64,000 nucleotides of DNA from Megaleporinus macrocephalus (Eukaryota; Chordata; Actinopteri; Characiformes; Anostomidae), in assembly GCA_021613375.1 (NCBI GenBank), contig CM038715.1, forward strand, positions 580,501 to 644,500, read 5' to 3'. A model generated the notes under the pieces. That model was not told where the DNA came from. It made no database searches and saw nothing but the letters and a program-made list of their open reading frames with translations. Position 1 is the first letter of the stretch; each line of letters begins with the position of its first letter. The translations under genes and the position numbers were made by a program. Positions 11,983 through 22,800 of this stretch are shown here, piece by piece.

Positions 11983-12018
<36 letters not shown>
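10520..12018 (-). mobile_element. Large dispersed repeat, copy A (inverted relative to 36814)
   Basis: Two blocks, about 10525-10690 and 11105-11960, match the reverse complement of 36814-37550 at high similarity, including the GAGGGGGTGGTTTTGACAGT word and the GCCCCGCCCACTTAGAGGGA block. Copy A has about 420 bp (10690-11105) absent from the other copy. Both copies end at a dinucleotide microsatellite beside AATTATTTGCC...CAAACTGTAAATAGATAAAA-like sequence, so the microsatellite probably travelled with the element or grew from its end. No terminal inverted repeat or coding region was found, so the class is unknown. Frames across 11281-11848 are short and unrelated to known proteins. Confidence 0.65.

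Positions 12019-12019
<1 letters not shown>
11959..12019. repeat. Compound (AT)n-(GT)n microsatellite
   Basis: An uninterrupted AT run (about 11959-11982) is followed by GGGT and a GT run to about 12018. Confidence 0.95.
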
Positions 12020-12020
<1 letters not shown>

Positions 12021-12144
12021 AGAATATGTAAGCAGGACATACAAATTTATACAAAGATGGTATATCACCTTTAGCTTCTCTCTGTTTTAGAGTGACGTAC
12101 CACATTGTTTCCTTTGGGTCAATTAATTGCCTGCTCTTACTAAT

Positions 12145-12604
12145 TGTTACAACCCCTGCTGTTTGTGTGTTTTCTTTCTGTTCTTTTGTTAAAGGTATAG
12201 CTGTCAACGTGTGATTGTCTGTGATGTCTCACTGTTCCTGATTGGTTGCCTGGTTTTCAGCGTTCCTTAAAAAAAGCGAAGTCAAGTTCAGTGGTTACCT
12301 TTCAGTTTTGCTAGTTAGATTAAGCTACGAAATACAAGCTAGTGTAGTTCTTTTTGTTATTTTCTTTTCTTTGGTGCCGTCTGTGTTCTCTCCCAGTTCT
12401 GCAGCGTCCTAGTGTTTGTTGTTTTGTAATTTATTTTGTGTGTTTCGTATGATATTGTGTATCGTTGTGGACATCTTTGAAATAAATTTGTTTTCTGTAT
12501 TTTCTGGTTTCCTCACTGGTTGGCCATCTCCACCTACTTACACCGCACATGTTACATGTCCCCATGCTCTCCCCTAGACCGCAGCCTTTTGTGGGAACGT
12601 AACA
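12145..12604 (+). mobile_element. LTR-like unit, possible degenerate solo LTR (460 bp)
   Basis: The ends are TGTTAC and GTAACA, inverted and of the TG...CA form. The flanking pentamers are CTAAT and CTTAT, four of five matching, as an aged 5-bp duplication would look. AATAAA at 12481-12486 lies about 120 bp before the 3' end. The interior is T-rich with no frame. The evidence is weaker than for the other LTRs because the duplication is imperfect and no second copy is in the window. Confidence 0.5.
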
Positions 12605-12609
12605 CTTAT

Positions 12610-13680
12610 ATTGTGTTTCCAGTGCTCAAGGATGCTCTGCAAATAGGCACTTTGCAGAAATAGCAAAATACATAAGCAACAACAAATAAAATAAATTACA
12701 TAGATTAATAAACGAATCAATCAACAACATAGATTCAGTTGTAACTGTAAGTGTGACTTCTTTCTCAAGTAGGCTATATACAAGGATAAGTGTTGAGTGA
12801 ATGCAGTTAAAGACTGGGAAACTACTGGCTCTCACTAAACGCCCCCAGCCAGTCACGTTGCGAGGTTAGTACTAACTGTGGAATAGATATGCAAGTCAAG
12901 TCTCATTCTGTTAGCGTCTCAACCAATAAGTTAAGGGAGAACTACTGTCTAAATGCTGCCTTTAAGTGTGAACCAGTGCCTGAGGGCTGTGTTGTGTGAT
13001 GTTCCTGGGTGGATAGGCTAAAGTGCTAAGGCTACGGCTGTATCTTAAAGTAGGAGAGCCTGTATCCAACACTCTACATGCTGCATGTTTAGCACTGGGA
13101 GCTCACAATGTTAATCCTGACATGGGTCACGGTTTTTATTCTGTTGTGCGTTCAGCTGCCCCCACCCTCCACACTCTCTCTTTATCATCTAAAATTGATG
13201 GCAAATCCCTTACGGCCTTTCTCATGGAAGAGCAGAGACTTTGAAGTTGGAGGAGTCCTCTGAAATGCCCTCAGGCAACTCCTTCATAGGGCTACTACCA
13301 GTACACTCCCCATCTTTCCTTTGTCTCTCTCCTGACTGCTTCTGAATCTGGAAGGGTTTTTTTTCCACCCTGGCAAGACCAAATAGTAAACAGAACTTCA
13401 AACACAAGGGCAAGTGCATTCATAATCTTTTCATCACAGATCTGGAATGAAGTGATGATGGCATTGTGTGAGAGTGACTCTATCAGTGCATTCATCTGAA
13501 TAGAGATCTGCAGTATAATGGTGCTCAAGCTATCAAATTAGAAGTTTTCAAAGCTTTGTCATTTGCGTATGTATTGCTGGGGTTATGTGTGTCACATCTA
13601 ATTCAAGCCAAGAGGTTAAAAGATATCAACTACATCATACCTAGAACCGTTTTTATAACTATTTTACAGACGTGTGCACT
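12610..13680. other. Single-copy sequence, no gene seen
   Basis: Short frames at 13023-13244 (plus) and 13222-13528 (minus) overlap one another and carry no motif. Nothing repetitive was recognised. Confidence 0.4.
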
Positions 13681-13686
13681 AAACTG

Positions 13687-15740
13687 ATGACTTGTGACTT
13701 GTGACTTGACTTGACAACATCACTAAAGACTTACGACTTGACTTAGACTTAGACTTTACCTTTACCTTAGACTTAGACTTTACCTTTAATGACTTGGACT
13801 TGGAATCGGACTTGAGCTTTAAGACTTGAAAAGACTCGCCACCCTATTTCTACGGTGGCCGAGAAGACTCAACGCACTGCAGATTCACAAACGCACTGCA
13901 AACAGAAAACACTTTCATCAAAACGGCAACACGGACACAACATTTAACAAACACGAACGCGCTGCAAAACCGCCCACAACACAATGGAAGTGTTTCCGGA
14001 GGACACTTAAAGGACGTGGGACCACAAACGGCAATGTAAACAGAACCACGCAGATGGGCAAATGATACCGATGCTTCGGAGCTTGTGTGGAGAAATCCAG
14101 AAAGTCGTTTATGAAGCGTGTATCGAGACTTGCTTCGTTAAGGTCGAGTGACGTCGCTGATGACGTCTGAAGTCTCGCTGGTTCAGGACGTGGTTCGAGT
14201 GTTGGTGTGATTTATTGTTTCTTAATAAAAATTAAAGTCACCATCAAACCACCATCACTGTCCCATCTCTTAAAACCACTGCACCAGTTTTAACATCAAT
14301 ATCTCACATACTATTAGATTTATTTACTGACTGAAATCATACTGGCAGTTTATTTTAATTAACAGACCCACACAATCAAACACAGATCAGATGAACAAAT
14401 GAATAAACCACAGAAAATTAAATTGTTATGTATGTACTTGTTTTCAGGCTGACAACGTTGCAAGAGGCCATCGCAAATAGTTGAAATGACAATGAAAGTT
14501 TTGGCCAGCAGGGGGATTCGTGCGCACATGAAGCTTTGAGTAATTAACCTTCTTTTGAACCAGCTGGAGAGAAAGCTTCAACACTTCAAGAGGCTTCATC
14601 TGATCATCACTAGCGTCTAATGAGAAGTAAGTCTGGATAGTTAGTAAATATAGCGAAACGTACTTTGCATTAGACGCTACCACAGCTCCACGTGGTTCTG
14701 TTTACATTGCGTCGTCGTATGTGGTCCCACGTCCTTTAAGTGTCCCCCAGAAACACTTCCATTGTGTTGTGGACAGTTTTGCAGCGCGTTCATGTTTTTG
14801 CAGCGCGTTTGTTAATGTAGTGATCGTGTTGCCATTTTGATGAAAGTGTTTTCTGTTTGCAGTGTGTTTGTGAATCTGCAGCGTGTTGAGTCTTCTCGGC
14901 CACCGTATATTTCTACATAATAAATAAAAAACCTAAATCACAGAACTGATCATTTTGTATTAAATGGTGCTGTAACGCTAAGGAGCTGAGCTGCGCCGCT
15001 TAGTTTATCTGTAATCTAGTAACAAGTGAAGTTCTGCAGCCAATCACGGGAAGCTTTGGGGGGCAGATCTGTGCAGGACACGTGGAGTCAAGATCACAGA
15101 TGGAGCTGCAACCACTTCAAACAAGAACACAAAGAACAGGAAGTCTCTGCTTTGTATATTTCACATATAGCAGTTAGCTAGCTAGCTGGCTAACAAGCTA
15201 GCAAACTTAGAGACATAGTGATAAACAACAGCTAATGTGAAGGAAGCTCTCTCCCTCTGTTCATCCTCCTAGATCTTCCACCGTCCACTGAGAACGTGAT
15301 TATTAAAGTTCCTGTAGGTGTAATGAGTACTAATACTTCATACAGTGCAGTGTTTCTCAGCCTCGGCCTTCGAGGCCCACTGCCTCACATTTTAGTGTTT
15401 TTTCTGCTTCAACACCTATTTTAACTGGTAATGGACTGGTAATGAGGTGATTGGACTGGTAATGGACTGGTAATGAGGTGATTGGTTATTAGACCTGCTT
15501 GAAATGATCTAATTTCATATGCAAGTTATTTTTGTTAATGTTATATTAACATTAATGTTAGTTTAATATTCTACTAATCAACTGGATTAATTGTGTTAAA
15601 TACTGAAATGATGTTACATCTGGTGACGTGACTAGGACTCGAAGTTTAAGACTTGGGACTTGACTTGAGACTTGCTTGTATTGACTAGAGACTTGACTGT
15701 CAAGACTTGAGGCTTACTTGTTACTTGCAACTTAGTGACT
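13687..15740. mobile_element. GACTT-rich dispersed element, copy A (interrupted)
   Basis: Both ends are built of degenerate GACTT/AGACTTGACTT tandem words (13687-13830 and 15640-15745). The interior matches 32590-33060 word for word in long stretches, for example ATCGGACTTGAGCTTTAAGA and CATTTTGTATTAAATGGTGC. It is interrupted by a complete second element at 13851-14907. Copy A also has 366 bp (14981-15346) absent from copy B. The block at 15347-15480 (GCAGTGTTTCTCAGCC onward) is a repeat I recall as widespread in fish. No coding sequence is seen. Confidence 0.7.
13851..14907. mobile_element. Complete non-autonomous element with ~200-bp inverted ends
   Basis: The left end TACGGTGGCCGAGAAGACTC and the right end, read in reverse complement, are the same; the inverted similarity continues about 200 bp into each side (13851-14050 and 14692-14907). 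The flanks are TATTTC at 13845-13850 and 14908-14913, a 6-bp duplication (or up to 8 bp if the terminal TA is counted as target). The related repeat at 32590-33060 has an unoccupied site of the form CACCCTATTTTAACATATTA, confirming insertion. There is no transposase, so it would have been mobilised in trans. Related ends occur at 34559, 36225, 63156 and 63756. The long inverted ends and target length do not allow a firm superfamily call. Confidence 0.85.
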
Positions 15741-16650
15741 TGGTCTCATGTCTGCTATTTTATCAAAAACACCAACAATATAGGTACACTTAGTTACTTA
15801 GTAACCTGTCTGCTCGAGTCTCAGACAAGTATCTATACTCTGACTGGTCTTGATCTTGACAGTAGGTCTGGCAAATTTTATTTTCTAGTTTTGATTGAGT
15901 CCAAATACTTTTCAAAAAGAAATATAATCTTTTAGTGGATGTGCGGGCTCACTCGCAGCAACTCAAGGGTTACACTGGGCTGGAGTGACCTAAACTTTAG
16001 CGTCTCTGGGTCATTTCATACAGCTCTGTGTAATTTGATGGAAATGTTTCAGAATAAAATCTTTGAGAAACCAATTGAACTGTTCAATGTGTTAAACCAT
16101 GTTGGGCAATTATACCATCCAGTAAGTATCGATGCTGGTTCAATTGTGCTTTTTTAAAATGATTTAAGTTTAATTTCTTTTTTCATCAGCAGGTCTTCTA
16201 GGGTATGTCCTGAGTTTTTGTGTAGCTAGAGGCATGTTCAATCTCAAAATGTCGGGCACCTGTTGGCTACAGCTTTAGTATTTAATGACATGTTTCGTTT
16301 AAATGGTGTGAAATAGTGTGCAGGCTTTGAGGTTATGTTTTGCTACGTTTTGCTGGGTCTGAACATAGCCTAGATAAGATAAGTCAAACATTCTTTCAGA
16401 CTTACATGTTTATTGGAGTGTTTTAATAACTATTAGTAAATGCCAAAGGTAAAGAGTTAACAGTATCTGTAGTCCAGTATTGCTAATCAGATAGGGAGGC
16501 TTGTTTACAGTTTAGTTTACATTTTTTCTACAATCTGTTTGGATGGTGTTAAACCATGTTGCACAGATGTGAACGATTTTGTTATAGACCAGGTCTTGCT
16601 TTCATTTGGACTTTGGTTTGGATTTGTCTTGGACCCTATAAATGTGTTCT
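15741..16650. other. Single-copy sequence, no gene seen
   Basis: Short plus-strand frames at 15735-15935 and 15939-16157 lack splice context and domains. No repeat was recognised. Confidence 0.4.
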
Positions 16651-16654
16651 TGAC

Positions 16655-16870
16655 TACAGTCCTACCACCACAGGGCCACTGTTGATCACACACTTTTTGT
16701 GTGATGGAAAATTCTCAGCACAGCAATGACGCGGACATGATGGCATGATGGTAGTGTGTGACACACCACTATGAGTGTACCAGACACTCAATTTTTAAAC
16801 ATACTTACTGTCCACTCTATTAGATACACCGACATTGTTGGTAAACCTGCTATTTTTCTACAATTTGTGT
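16655..16870 (+). repeat. Dispersed fish repeat, copy 2
   Basis: Words in the order ACAGGGCCACTGTTGATCAC, TCTCAGCACAGCAATGACGC, then GTACCAGACACTC and TTTTTAAACATACTTACTGT correspond to the family at 7185-7440 and extend it on the 3' side. Confidence 0.6.
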
Positions 16871-16952
16871 CAGTCATCCTCTAGCTCAGCGTTTGTCCTC
16901 AGAACTGATAGCTGGGCTTGTTTTGGCTGGTGGTTTGTTCAGTGACACTGAA

Positions 16953-16953
16953 G

Positions 16954-17023
<70 letters not shown>
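16953..17023. repeat. Compound (CA)n-(TA)n microsatellite
   Basis: About 24 CA units run to 17003 and are followed by about ten TA units. The TA run abuts the left end of a Tc1-like element, whose target is TA. Confidence 0.95.
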
Positions 17024-17024
<1 letters not shown>

Positions 17025-17545
17025 AAAGTATACAAAAGTTTAGGATCACTTTAGAATTTAATTTCATGCAATTTTCATGCAATTCACAAACAATACTGTC
17101 CATTTCACAATTAATGTAAGTGTATCAGATGATTTTTAAAGAATATAAATGTTTGTATTAAAGTCTATTTTTGTATAGAGTCTTATTTTGCATATAGTCC
17201 TATTATCAGTAATTCTCAGTCCTCTGTCTAAATCTCCTGGTACGGCCGCCAATCCAAGTTAAGGATGTTATTGGACTAATTGGTTGTTTGGACACTCTTG
17301 CTCAATTGTGATGCACAGCTGAAAAACATTCTACTAATAAGTGAGTATAAAAGGGGAGAACAACATTCTAGGTTAGTTTAGTATCTGAAGATCAGCAGTT
17401 GATGGGTTGCTGACCGACTCACAATGACCAGAAAGAAACAACTTTCTTTAGAGACCCGTCAGTCCATTGTTGTGTTAAGGAAGAAGATACTCCATTAAAA
17501 CAAGAACATTTCACTGTGATCCCAAACTTTTAAGCAGTAGTGTGT
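17024..17545 (+). mobile_element. Internally deleted Tc1-like transposon
   Basis: The left end contains ACAAAAGTTTAGGATCACTT. The right end in reverse complement contains TTAAAAGTTTGGGATCACAG. These match as Tc1-type terminal inverted repeats. After a leader, an ATG at about 17424 opens a frame starting MTRKKQLSLETRQSIVVLRK, which resembles the N-terminal helix-turn-helix start of Tc1/mariner transposases. It runs only about 26 codons before a stop and then joins the right end directly. The rest of the DNA-binding region and the whole DDE catalytic domain are missing. It sits at the edge of a TA run, consistent with the TA target preference of the superfamily. It can only be a non-autonomous remnant. 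Confidence 0.8.
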
Positions 17546-18822
17546 TTAGTGGATATACATATATACATAAGATTTTGTTATAATAGTTATAATCTAAAAC
17601 CTCAGTACTTCATTAAGCTAAATCAAGATTGCTGGTAAAGGAATGTAATAAATACATGCAACATCTGGGTCATCCAGGAGAAACCTGGAACTAAACTTTG
17701 TTCTCAATCTGGCTTACAATATAATATCTTCTTCTTTCAAAACAAAATATTCATGCTAGGTTTTGTTATATTTATGCTTATTTAGATCTGTGTAATGTAA
17801 TATATAGTGATATATGGAGAGAGAGAGAGAGAGAGAGAGAGGGAGATTTAGATGGTTCAGAATGTATGTATAATCATTCCCTTTAAGTAGGAACATCTTT
17901 TAAAAGGTGTGTTGGGATAACTGGAGTAAGATCATGGAAGGCTCTTCCACAGTGGATTGTCTTATCCAGCAGCTAAAAGCGGTGTTGGTGGTCGGGCGAA
18001 TTCAGGTGCTAGCACAAGCTCACATTCAACTCAACAGAAAGAGCTGTGAATGGTAATTGAACATGTTTCTAAGGTGTTTTCTTACTTTCTGAACTGTAGG
18101 GCTGATCATTGCTCGAAACCTTTCTGTTCCCTGTTTACACTGATGGAATAAACAAGCAGTGTTCCTTTCCTTGTCCTTGACCCTTCAGAGCGGCGGAAGG
18201 TAATGGCTACTGATAGGTTGGAAATGGCTGCCGGCGAGTGAAGTGAATAGTTTGTAGAGCCTTCATTGGGGTGTTCCCAGCCTGCTGAATCAAAGTCAAC
18301 ACGGTGAGTGTGGGGTATCTGTTTCATTACTGGCATCTCTGGTTCACTGTGGAGGAGGGGAGAGAGAGGAGAGCGTAACCGTGTTTGGGAAATGACCCTC
18401 ACTATGGGAGGTGTCAGCTATAGAGGAGCTGTGAGTCAGTAGCTCTAACGCTGCGCCCCACAGTTAAATGGACTCATGCCTCCATTAGTTTCTCACTTGT
18501 GGCTGTTTAATTCATACAGCAGTAATGATATTTGTACAATCGACCATTCATAGAAGGGCGGCAATGTTTAATTCATGACTGTGACTGCCGTTAACCCCGG
18601 TTCAGTAAATAATTCTCAAATGATCTTGTCTAAGTGGACCAAAATTGAATTAATTCAGCTATTTCAGATTACAGAATCAGATTAATCTTATAGTCCACAA
18701 AAAACTGTCATCATCAGATAAACAGTATTTAAAGCTTTCAGTTCTGAATGAGGGGAGAACGTCAAGAGGTGTTTCCAAAACCACGTACTACCATATTGAA
18801 TAAAATATAAAAATAGTATACT
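17546..18822. other. Single-copy block with (GA)n tract
   Basis: A GA microsatellite lies at about 17817-17842. The remainder, notably 18430-18640, is mixed-composition sequence without repeats or frames and is a candidate for a conserved element. Confidence 0.4.
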
Positions 18823-18890
18823 TGTAAGGTTGGTCAGTTCCCGCCACTGCCACCAGAGGGCGCCAAAAACCCACCAAGGCGGGAGTCTGA
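18823..18890 (+). mobile_element. LTR-like fragment, left part split by a later insertion
   Basis: TGTAAGGTTGGTCAG followed by CCACCAGAGGGCGCC is a pattern I recall from the start of fish LTRs. The continuation appears to be at 20630-20710, which carries a TATAAAAG promoter-like box at about 20669. The element at 18891-20630 separates the two parts. Confidence 0.4.
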
Positions 18891-20630
18891 AGGTGCGTCG
18901 AAATCGTCTACTAGTCAGTAGGTACTAGATTAGAGTCAGTACGTACTAGTAGATAATGTCAGTAGGAGAGTTTTAGTAGCTACACAATCTCAGACGTACT
19001 ACGTCCACCATATTACCAGCGTCCTGTGACGCAAGACGTCAGACCGCCACCGTAAAAGTCCTGCTATTCATTAAAAACTCGTTTACTGACAGATTTAGAC
19101 TTTTAGTGACTCTGATCTGTGTTTTTATCTGATTATGTATCAGACAGTGTGGAGCTGTAGATCAGAGAAGATGAAATGGGAGGAATGTAATCATTGTTTA
19201 TCTCAGCAGTAGCGCTAACTTCTGTAGCGGCGGTTCACTAGCAGTAGCTACGTACACACAGCCGACGTTCAGCTTTACACCGTTTATTTACTCCACTTTG
19301 AATTCATCCACGGTTCCAGGTGAATCATGGGATAGCACAGTGTGCTGTGTTCGCCTACATAAAAATGGCTGCCGATTCAGGAGGTCATCCGGGTACCGTT
19401 CACCTACTACTCAATACCTACTGAGTATTCAGACATACTAGCCACGCTCACCTACTGATTTACTACTGAGTATTCAGACATACTAGCCGCACTCGCCTAC
19501 TGATTTACTACTGAGTATTCAGACATACTAGCCACGCTCGCCTACTGATTTACTACTAAGTATTCAGACATACTAGCCGCGCTCGCCTACTGATTTACTA
19601 CTGAGTATTCAGACATACTAGCCACGGTCACCTACTGATTTACTACTAAGTATTCAGACATACTAGCCACGCTCACCTACTGATTTACTACTGAGTATTC
19701 AGACTTACTAGCCACGCTCGCCTACTGATTTACTACTGAGTATTCAGATATACTAGCCACGCTCACCTACTGATTTACTACTGAGTATTCAGACATACTA
19801 GCCGCGCTCACCTACTGATTTACTACTGAGTATTCAGACATACTAGCCGCGCTCACCTACTGATTTACTACTGAGTATTCAGACATACTAGCCGCGCTCA
19901 CCTACTGATTTACTACTGAGTATTCAGACATACTAGCCACGCTCACCTACTGATTTACTACTGAGTATTCAGACATACTAGCCACGCTCGCCTACTGATT
20001 TCACTACTGAGTATTCAGACACACTAGCCACGCTCGCCTACTGATTTACTACTGAATATTCAGACATACTAGCCACGCTCGCCTACTGATTTACTACTGA
20101 ATATTCAGACATACTAGCCACGCTCGCCTACTGATTTACTACTGAGTATTCAGACATACTAGCCACGCTCGCCTACTGATTTAATACTGAGTATTCAGAC
20201 ATACTAGCCACCCTCGCCTACTGATTTACTACTGAATATTCAGACATACTAGCCACGCTCGCCTACTGATTTACTACTGAATATTCAGACATACTAGCCA
20301 CGCTCACCTACTGATTTACTACTGAGTATTCAGATATACTAGCCACGCTCACCTACTGATTTACTACTGAGTATTCAGATATACTAGCCACGCTCACCTA
20401 CTGATTTACTACTGAGTATTCAGATATACTAGCCACGCTCACCTACTGATTTACTACTGAATATTCAGACATACTAGCCACGCTCGCCTACTGATTTACT
20501 ACTGAATATTCAGACATACTAGCCACGCTCACCTACTGATTTACTACTGAGTATTCAGACATACTAGCCACGCTCACCTACTGATTTACTACTGAGTAGG
20601 AGACAAGTAGGAGATTTGTGACGCACCGTG
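18891..20630. mobile_element. Non-autonomous element with GGTGCGTC ends and internal minisatellite
   Basis: The left end GGTGCGTCGAAATCGTCTAC and the reverse complement of the right end GGTGCGTCACAAATCTCCTA form the terminal inverted repeats. The left 500 bp match the copies at 24402-24870 and 33536-34172. The right two thirds are a 45-bp tandem array (19423-20593). There is no coding sequence. The family also gave the short hairpin copy at 48417-48527. No target duplication could be assigned with confidence. Confidence 0.75.
19423..20593. repeat. 45-bp minisatellite, 26 copies
   Basis: The unit starts GAGTATTCAGACATACTAGC and ends GATTTACTACT. Twenty-six copies fill 1171 bp with only one single-base insertion (near 19997) and scattered substitutions such as CGCTCACC/CGCTCGCC. 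The related element at 33536 carries two copies at the corresponding place and the one at 24402 carries none, so the array grew inside the transposon. Confidence 0.95.
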
Positions 20631-20720
20631 ACAATCAGCTATGATTGGCTTCACCTGGGAAACCCCCTATAAAAGACCGGAAGCTCCTGCAGATCATTGT
20701 CACACCATCATCCGTGCAGA
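20631..20720 (+). promoter_or_regulatory. LTR-like promoter segment with TATA box
   Basis: CCCCCTATAAAAGACCGGAA at about 20663-20682 contains a canonical TATA box and is followed some 28 bp later by a TCATTGTCACACCATCATCC block. I recall this order from fish Ty3/gypsy-like LTRs. It is probably the right part of the LTR begun at 18823. Promoter activity is inference. Confidence 0.4.
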
Positions 20721-21018
20721 CCGGTAAAGATAACTCTACAAAGCAAAAGAAAACCAGAAAAACAAACAAAGAAAGCAAACCCCAAAGAAAAGAGGATTGT
20801 TAATCCCAACAAAAAAGGATAAAAAAACATAACAAAACAAAAAAAAGAGGGAAAGAAATAGCCATATTCTCTACACCTCTGTGTTTTAGTTAACGTTTTG
20901 AAAGTCATTCCTTTGTTTGTAGCATGTCTTCTCAGTGTGTCTTTTGTTTGCCGTTCCCGCACTTCTCTGCGCACTTGTTCTTATCCCGCCAGCTCAGGAG
21001 ACAGAGCACAACACCCCA

Positions 21019-21087
21019 GGTGACACAGTGGTAATAGCACCGGCCTCTCAAAGCAGAGATCGCAGGTTTGAATCTGTGGTAGGGCTG
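21019..21087 (+). repeat. tRNA-like segment (A- and B-box-like), not a tRNA gene
   Basis: GGTGACACAGTGGTAATAGC resembles a tRNA 5' half with an A box, and GCAGGTTTGAATCTGTGG (about 21062-21079) resembles a B box and T arm. The acceptor stem does not pair well and the central region does not give a clean anticodon stem, so this is more likely a tRNA-derived repeat head or leader than a functional tRNA. Confidence 0.35.
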
Positions 21088-21280
21088 CATAGCGATCTAT
21101 TGTTTTTCCTTCCCTCCTTTACTTTCTACATTGAACCACAAATGTTGCATGTTTACACCTTTGTGGTGAGCACATACTCCCTCTTTATTACTAGAACCTT
21201 TTACTTTTGGCTTTCCATCTCTGCACTTGGCTCCTATCTCACCGCGTCCCGTAACAACACCACCATTCGTAGCACACACT

Positions 21281-22100
21281 GTAAAAAATTCACTGTAAAT
21301 GAACAGAGGCGACAGTATTTTACTGTTATTTTACAGAGCATCTACTGTAATTTATTTTAACAGTATTGTACTGTAAATTAAATTACAGAATATGACAGTA
21401 AAATAACTGCGTATTTATGGTACTAACCAACTAGCCAGCCAGCTAGCTAGCTAAATGAAACAGACCTAACTAACAACATCTTATATCTTAAAAGTTTAAT
21501 AATTCTACTTACAAAACCACATCACTGCAAACATTGGGAGACGCGACATTAACAGCTACCTTATTCTCGAGGTTCTCGGGGACCGCCGCAGCTGCAGTCC
21601 AAACTTGTCAAGTGTAAATGCACCAGTTCGCATCTCCTCATCTAAGAACTGATTTAGATGATCTTTCTTTATTTTACGAATTAACACAATACACAACCCT
21701 GCACTGACTGAATGAGCTAAAAGAATCTTAACTAAGCTGAGCCCAATAGGCTGGCCCCGCCCACTGCATATGTTTTGTCACCTAAATGAGTAGAAGTAGT
21801 TTAAACAGTTTAATAAAAAAAGGGTTGGGTTATCATTAAAAAGAAACATTAGTCTGTAATCACCAGTAAGATTTTGATGGATAGACTGGACTGTAAAGGG
21901 ATGATGGTGCATATTTCAAAAGCTTGACAGAAAATACTGTATTATGCTGATAAATTTCAGTTATTTGCTGTTGTTGGTCAACTGATTGCATTACTGTTAA
22001 TTTACCTATGCTGTGTGATTATTTAACAGTACTTTACAATTATTATAAAACCAGTAAGGAACTGTTGTATATCCACAGTAAATTTACAGCAAATCATTAC
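21281..22100. mobile_element. CACTGTAAAAA-type DNA transposon remnant
   Basis: The left end CACTGTAAAAAATTCACTGT and the right side (ACAGTAAATTTACAGC near 22076) share the CACTGTAAA/TTTACAGTG signature that I recall from CACTA-like non-autonomous elements of fish. Subterminal words of the form TTTACTGTTATTTTACAG recur. Borders are approximate. Confidence 0.5.
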
Positions 22101-22800
22101 AATGCATTCATCAGCATATACATGTAGTATATCCAGAGACCAGGACATGGTTTTGGACAAGTCTGCCTTTTCTTCAAACCTAGATGATAACGATGTCATA
22201 ACCTGGCAACTGTTGATAACACATTGAACTAATCTCTCTATAGAAGACTGCAGAGCTTTCAAATACATGAGAAACAGCATGCCCTCAACTATTCCCAGAG
22301 TTGCCGTCCTCTCCTCAGCACCATTCCGCCTGAAACACTCGTCAGCCAACAGAGCAGGAGCTGTTTCCAGTGATGATGAATCAGAAGCAGTTAACAGGCT
22401 GGCTCTCTTACTTTTGCAGCATAAAGATACTGTAGGTTTTCTTAATAACATGTATCATTCATTTCCTAGGCTGCTGAAAACTGGTCGAAAGAACGCCTAC
22501 AGTGGACCCTGGGGTCAATACTTTGTAATATTTTTAAAACCGCAGGACTGGAAACGTCCTGGTGAGAGCCAAGAGTTTATTATGATTTTCAGAACTTTGT
22601 CAAACAGCATCAGTTCTTTTAAGGTCACTATAGATTTTCTTACTGTATCGACTGTAGCTGTGTGCTCCTCCAGTGTTCCCTACTCACCAGTACAAGATCT
22701 AATGCAACTTTGGAATGGCTTGATGAGTGTAACTGTTACTGTAATGTTTTATTATAGCATGTTATTGATTTCAAAAACATTAAAAATACGATAATATCTT
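22100..22800. other. Region open on both strands, unassigned
   Basis: A plus frame of 175 codons (22267-22794) and a minus frame of 142 codons (22023-22451) overlap. The minus frame has a protein-like stretch (ALLADECFRRNGAEERTATL) but I cannot assign a family. It lies beside the CACTGTAAA repeat and could be a captured or decayed transposon gene. Coding status is unproven. Confidence 0.3.

Noticed and set aside
12040..12207. Short minus-strand frame near the LTR-like unit
   Set aside because: It has no motif and overlaps the presumed LTR edge.
13826..14065. Basic 79-codon plus-strand frame
   Set aside because: It lies entirely across the left inverted end of a non-coding element, and the same sequence recurs in other frames in other copies.
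19423..20593. CRISPR-like array
   Set aside because: The units are contiguous 45-bp repeats with no unique spacers, in a eukaryotic transposon. The same applies to the 20-bp, 36-bp and 72-bp arrays.
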